Positions 63,078 to 64,000 of a DNA stretch of 64,000 nucleotides are shown piece after piece (within the stretch, counting starts at the first letter, position 1; each line of letters starts with the position of its first letter). The stretch spans positions 248,001 through 312,000 of the forward strand of contig NZ_WHPF01000004.1 in the NCBI RefSeq assembly GCF_013106755.1, given 5' to 3'. The notes beneath the pieces were generated by a model, which saw only the letters and a program-made list of their open reading frames with translations, had not been told where the DNA came from and did not search any database. The position numbers and the translations under genes are program-made. This stretch comes from Limnovirga soli (GTDB taxonomy: Bacteria > Bacteroidota > Bacteroidia > Chitinophagales > Chitinophagaceae).

Positions 63078-63199
63078 GCAATTGCAAATTTCGGTGATAT
63101 TTAATAAATAAAAATCTATTTATGTTTTATCCCCCATATTTAGGTAGGCACAACAATTCTGTATGCATCGCTTTGCTAAGCCATTTATTTTTCAATTAT

Positions 63200-63207
63200 T
63201 ACCTTTG
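63200..63207 (+). promoter_or_regulatory. Candidate -7 box TACCTTTG
   Basis: TACCTTTG matches the Bacteroidota TAnnTTTG consensus, with TTTG at 63172-63175 as a possible -33 partner (24 bases between, slightly long). Transcription would begin about 15 bases before the ATG at 63230, which argues against the TTG start at 63218. Confidence 0.5.
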
Positions 63208-63229
63208 CCAAAATTGATTGAAGTATAAA

Positions 63230-63640
63230 ATGGTTTACCTAACACGTTTAGAGCATTTTAATGCCGCACATAAATTATACAACCCCGGTTGGAGTAAGGA
63301 GCAGAATGATATGGTGTTTGGGGTTTGTGCCAATGAAAACTGGCATGGCCACAATTATGACCTTTATGTAACCATTAAAGGCGAACCTAACCCAGATACC
63401 GGCTTTTTAATGGATGTGAAAAAGCTGAAAATACTGATTAAAGAACAGGTAATTAATAAGGTAGATCATAAAAACCTTAACCTGGATGTAGATTTTATGC
63501 AGGGTAAAATGTGCAGTACCGAAAACCTTGCCATGGGTATTTGGCAGCAGCTGCAACCACATTTACCACCCCAGGTTAGCCTGCATTGTATTAAACTGTA
63601 CGAAACAGCCCGCATTTATGTTGAATATTTTGGCGATTAA
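63230..63640 (+). CDS. 6-pyruvoyl-tetrahydropterin synthase/6-carboxytetrahydropterin synthase family protein (first)
   Basis: The 136-residue enzyme family acts on dihydroneopterin triphosphate in queuosine or pterin synthesis. Zinc ligands are His14 (FNAAH), His39 and His41 (WHGH), with catalytic Cys33. The spacing His-25-His and Cys-6-His matches the mammalian enzyme. FLMDVKKLKILI and the final ETARIYVEYFG are also typical. It is either QueD or a related pterin enzyme; the substrate is not decided by sequence here. The ATG at 63230 is preferred to a TTG at 63218. A close paralogue begins 180 bases downstream. Confidence 0.93.
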   Translation: MVYLTRLEHFNAAHKLYNPGWSKEQNDMVFGVCANENWHGHNYDLYVTIKGEPNPDTGFLMDVKKLKILIKEQVINKVDHKNLNLDVDFMQGKMCSTENLAMGIWQQLQPHLPPQVSLHCIKLYETARIYVEYFGD

Positions 63641-63703
63641 AACATTTTGCTTCCCGCTATGTTATAATGGCCAATACCTTACTTGCTGCATGTAATTACT
63701 ACA

Positions 63704-63722
63704 GTACAAGAGTGCGACGCAA
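63704..63722 (-). repeat. Interspersed core repeat, copy 31 (reverse)
   Basis: GTACAAGAGTGCGACGCAA followed by GTAAAGC, with GCTGCATG at 63685 and GCCGGGTACAAAAA near 63746, a unit of about 70 bases between the two pterin-type genes. Confidence 0.9.
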
Positions 63723-63820
63723 GTAAAGCATCGTATTGGTATAAAGCCGGGTACAAAAATTATACAATTAGGTTGGTGAAAAATTAGCACCTGTATATGA
63801 GCGTGCCTGCTTAATTTTAA

Positions 63821-64000
63821 TGAGTATGAATAATAAAGTTGCCGTTTACCGGAAAGAACATTTTAATGCAGCACACCGGCTTTTTAATGCCACATGGAGC
63901 GATGCTACCAATGCAGCTGTGTTTGGTAAATGCAGTAATCCCAATTACCATGGTCATAATTACGAACTAATTGTAAAACTGGTGGGCGAGCCCGATGCCA
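63821..64000 (+). CDS. 6-pyruvoyl-tetrahydropterin synthase family protein (second), cut by window end
   Basis: The first 60 residues of a paralogue of the preceding gene. Zinc ligands His19, His44 and His46 and catalytic Cys38 are all present with the same 25-residue spacing, and the FNAAHRLFNATWSD start mirrors FNAAHKLYNPGWSK of the upstream copy. The C-terminal half lies beyond the window. The ATG at 63821 was chosen; an in-frame ATG two codons later is the alternative. Tandem copies could be one QueD and one pterin or biopterin enzyme, or a recent duplication with division of labour. Confidence 0.9.

Noticed and set aside
533-63722. Interspersed core repeat as a CRISPR array
   Set aside because: Copies are kilobases apart, in both orientations, and not separated by spacers of regular length; no cas gene is present.

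Overview
The window is 64 kb of chromosome from a member of the Bacteroidota, most likely family Chitinophagaceae. This is inferred from several signals. Signal peptides mostly end in a short AQ motif. Two large secreted proteins carry C-terminal type IX secretion (T9SS) sorting domains. Promoter-like TAnnTTTG boxes lie before some genes. There is a futalosine-type menaquinone pair (mqnB/mqnD), UvrA has the Bacteroidota-type diverged first zinc module, and glycoside hydrolases are abundant. No tRNA, rRNA, CRISPR array, prophage or complete insertion sequence was seen.

Layout. 1-5.7 kb: a VOC-family protein, a secreted protein of two similar halves, uvrA and an ECF sigma factor. 6.0-9.0 kb: a tight three-gene set (ureohydrolase, membrane protein, radical SAM protein); the ureohydrolase frame is broken at a T TTT TTA slippery heptamer. 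9.2-13.5 kb: LD-carboxypeptidase, a one-domain asparaginase-like protein, tandem alpha/beta hydrolases, and an orphan phage-tube-like protein with a membrane helix. 13.6-24.6 kb: GH3 glucosidase, an ABC exporter, a Bcr/CflA efflux pump, a subclass B3 metallo-beta-lactamase with the Gln variant of the zinc site, a beta-propeller protein, a lipoprotein, a truncated acetyltransferase and a DUF1080 protein. 25.6-29.1 kb: a 1,179-residue secreted repeat protein. 29.5-33.3 kb: an esterase and an operon of flavin monooxygenase, DUF3237 protein and hydrolase. 33.5-49.6 kb: a rhamnoside and L-rhamnose utilisation region. 49.9-61.4 kb: M1 peptidase, cupredoxin-T9SS protein, DUF1080 protein, GH1 glucosidase, three small proteins of unknown function and a tricorn-like protease. 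61.5-64 kb: mqnD, mqnB and two consecutive 6-pyruvoyl-tetrahydropterin-synthase-type genes, the second cut by the window end.

The rhamnose region reads as a pathway. Two secreted GH78 alpha-L-rhamnosidases release rhamnose, RhaT imports it, RhaM interconverts the anomers, RhaI isomerises it to rhamnulose and RhaB phosphorylates it. The RhaD aldolase/dehydrogenase fusion cleaves rhamnulose-1-phosphate and acts on the lactaldehyde. An FMN-dependent 2-hydroxyacid dehydrogenase just upstream could take lactate to pyruvate. A small S23/four-helix-bundle gene flanked by inverted AGCTATT-rich repeats sits between rhaT and rhaD like an inserted cassette. No regulator for the pathway is visible.

The most striking feature is an intergenic repeat family with a 19-base core, TTGCGTCGCAC(T/A)CTTGTAC. 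I count 31 copies (16 forward, 15 reverse), all outside the genes I accept. Five pairs face each other and could form long hairpins. The core sits in a larger unit of about 70-130 bp, usually bounded by CCCGGC/GCCGGG on one side and TGCAGC/GCTGCA on the other. It resembles REP/BIME or MITE families, but no transposase is present in the window and I cannot tie it to a named family.
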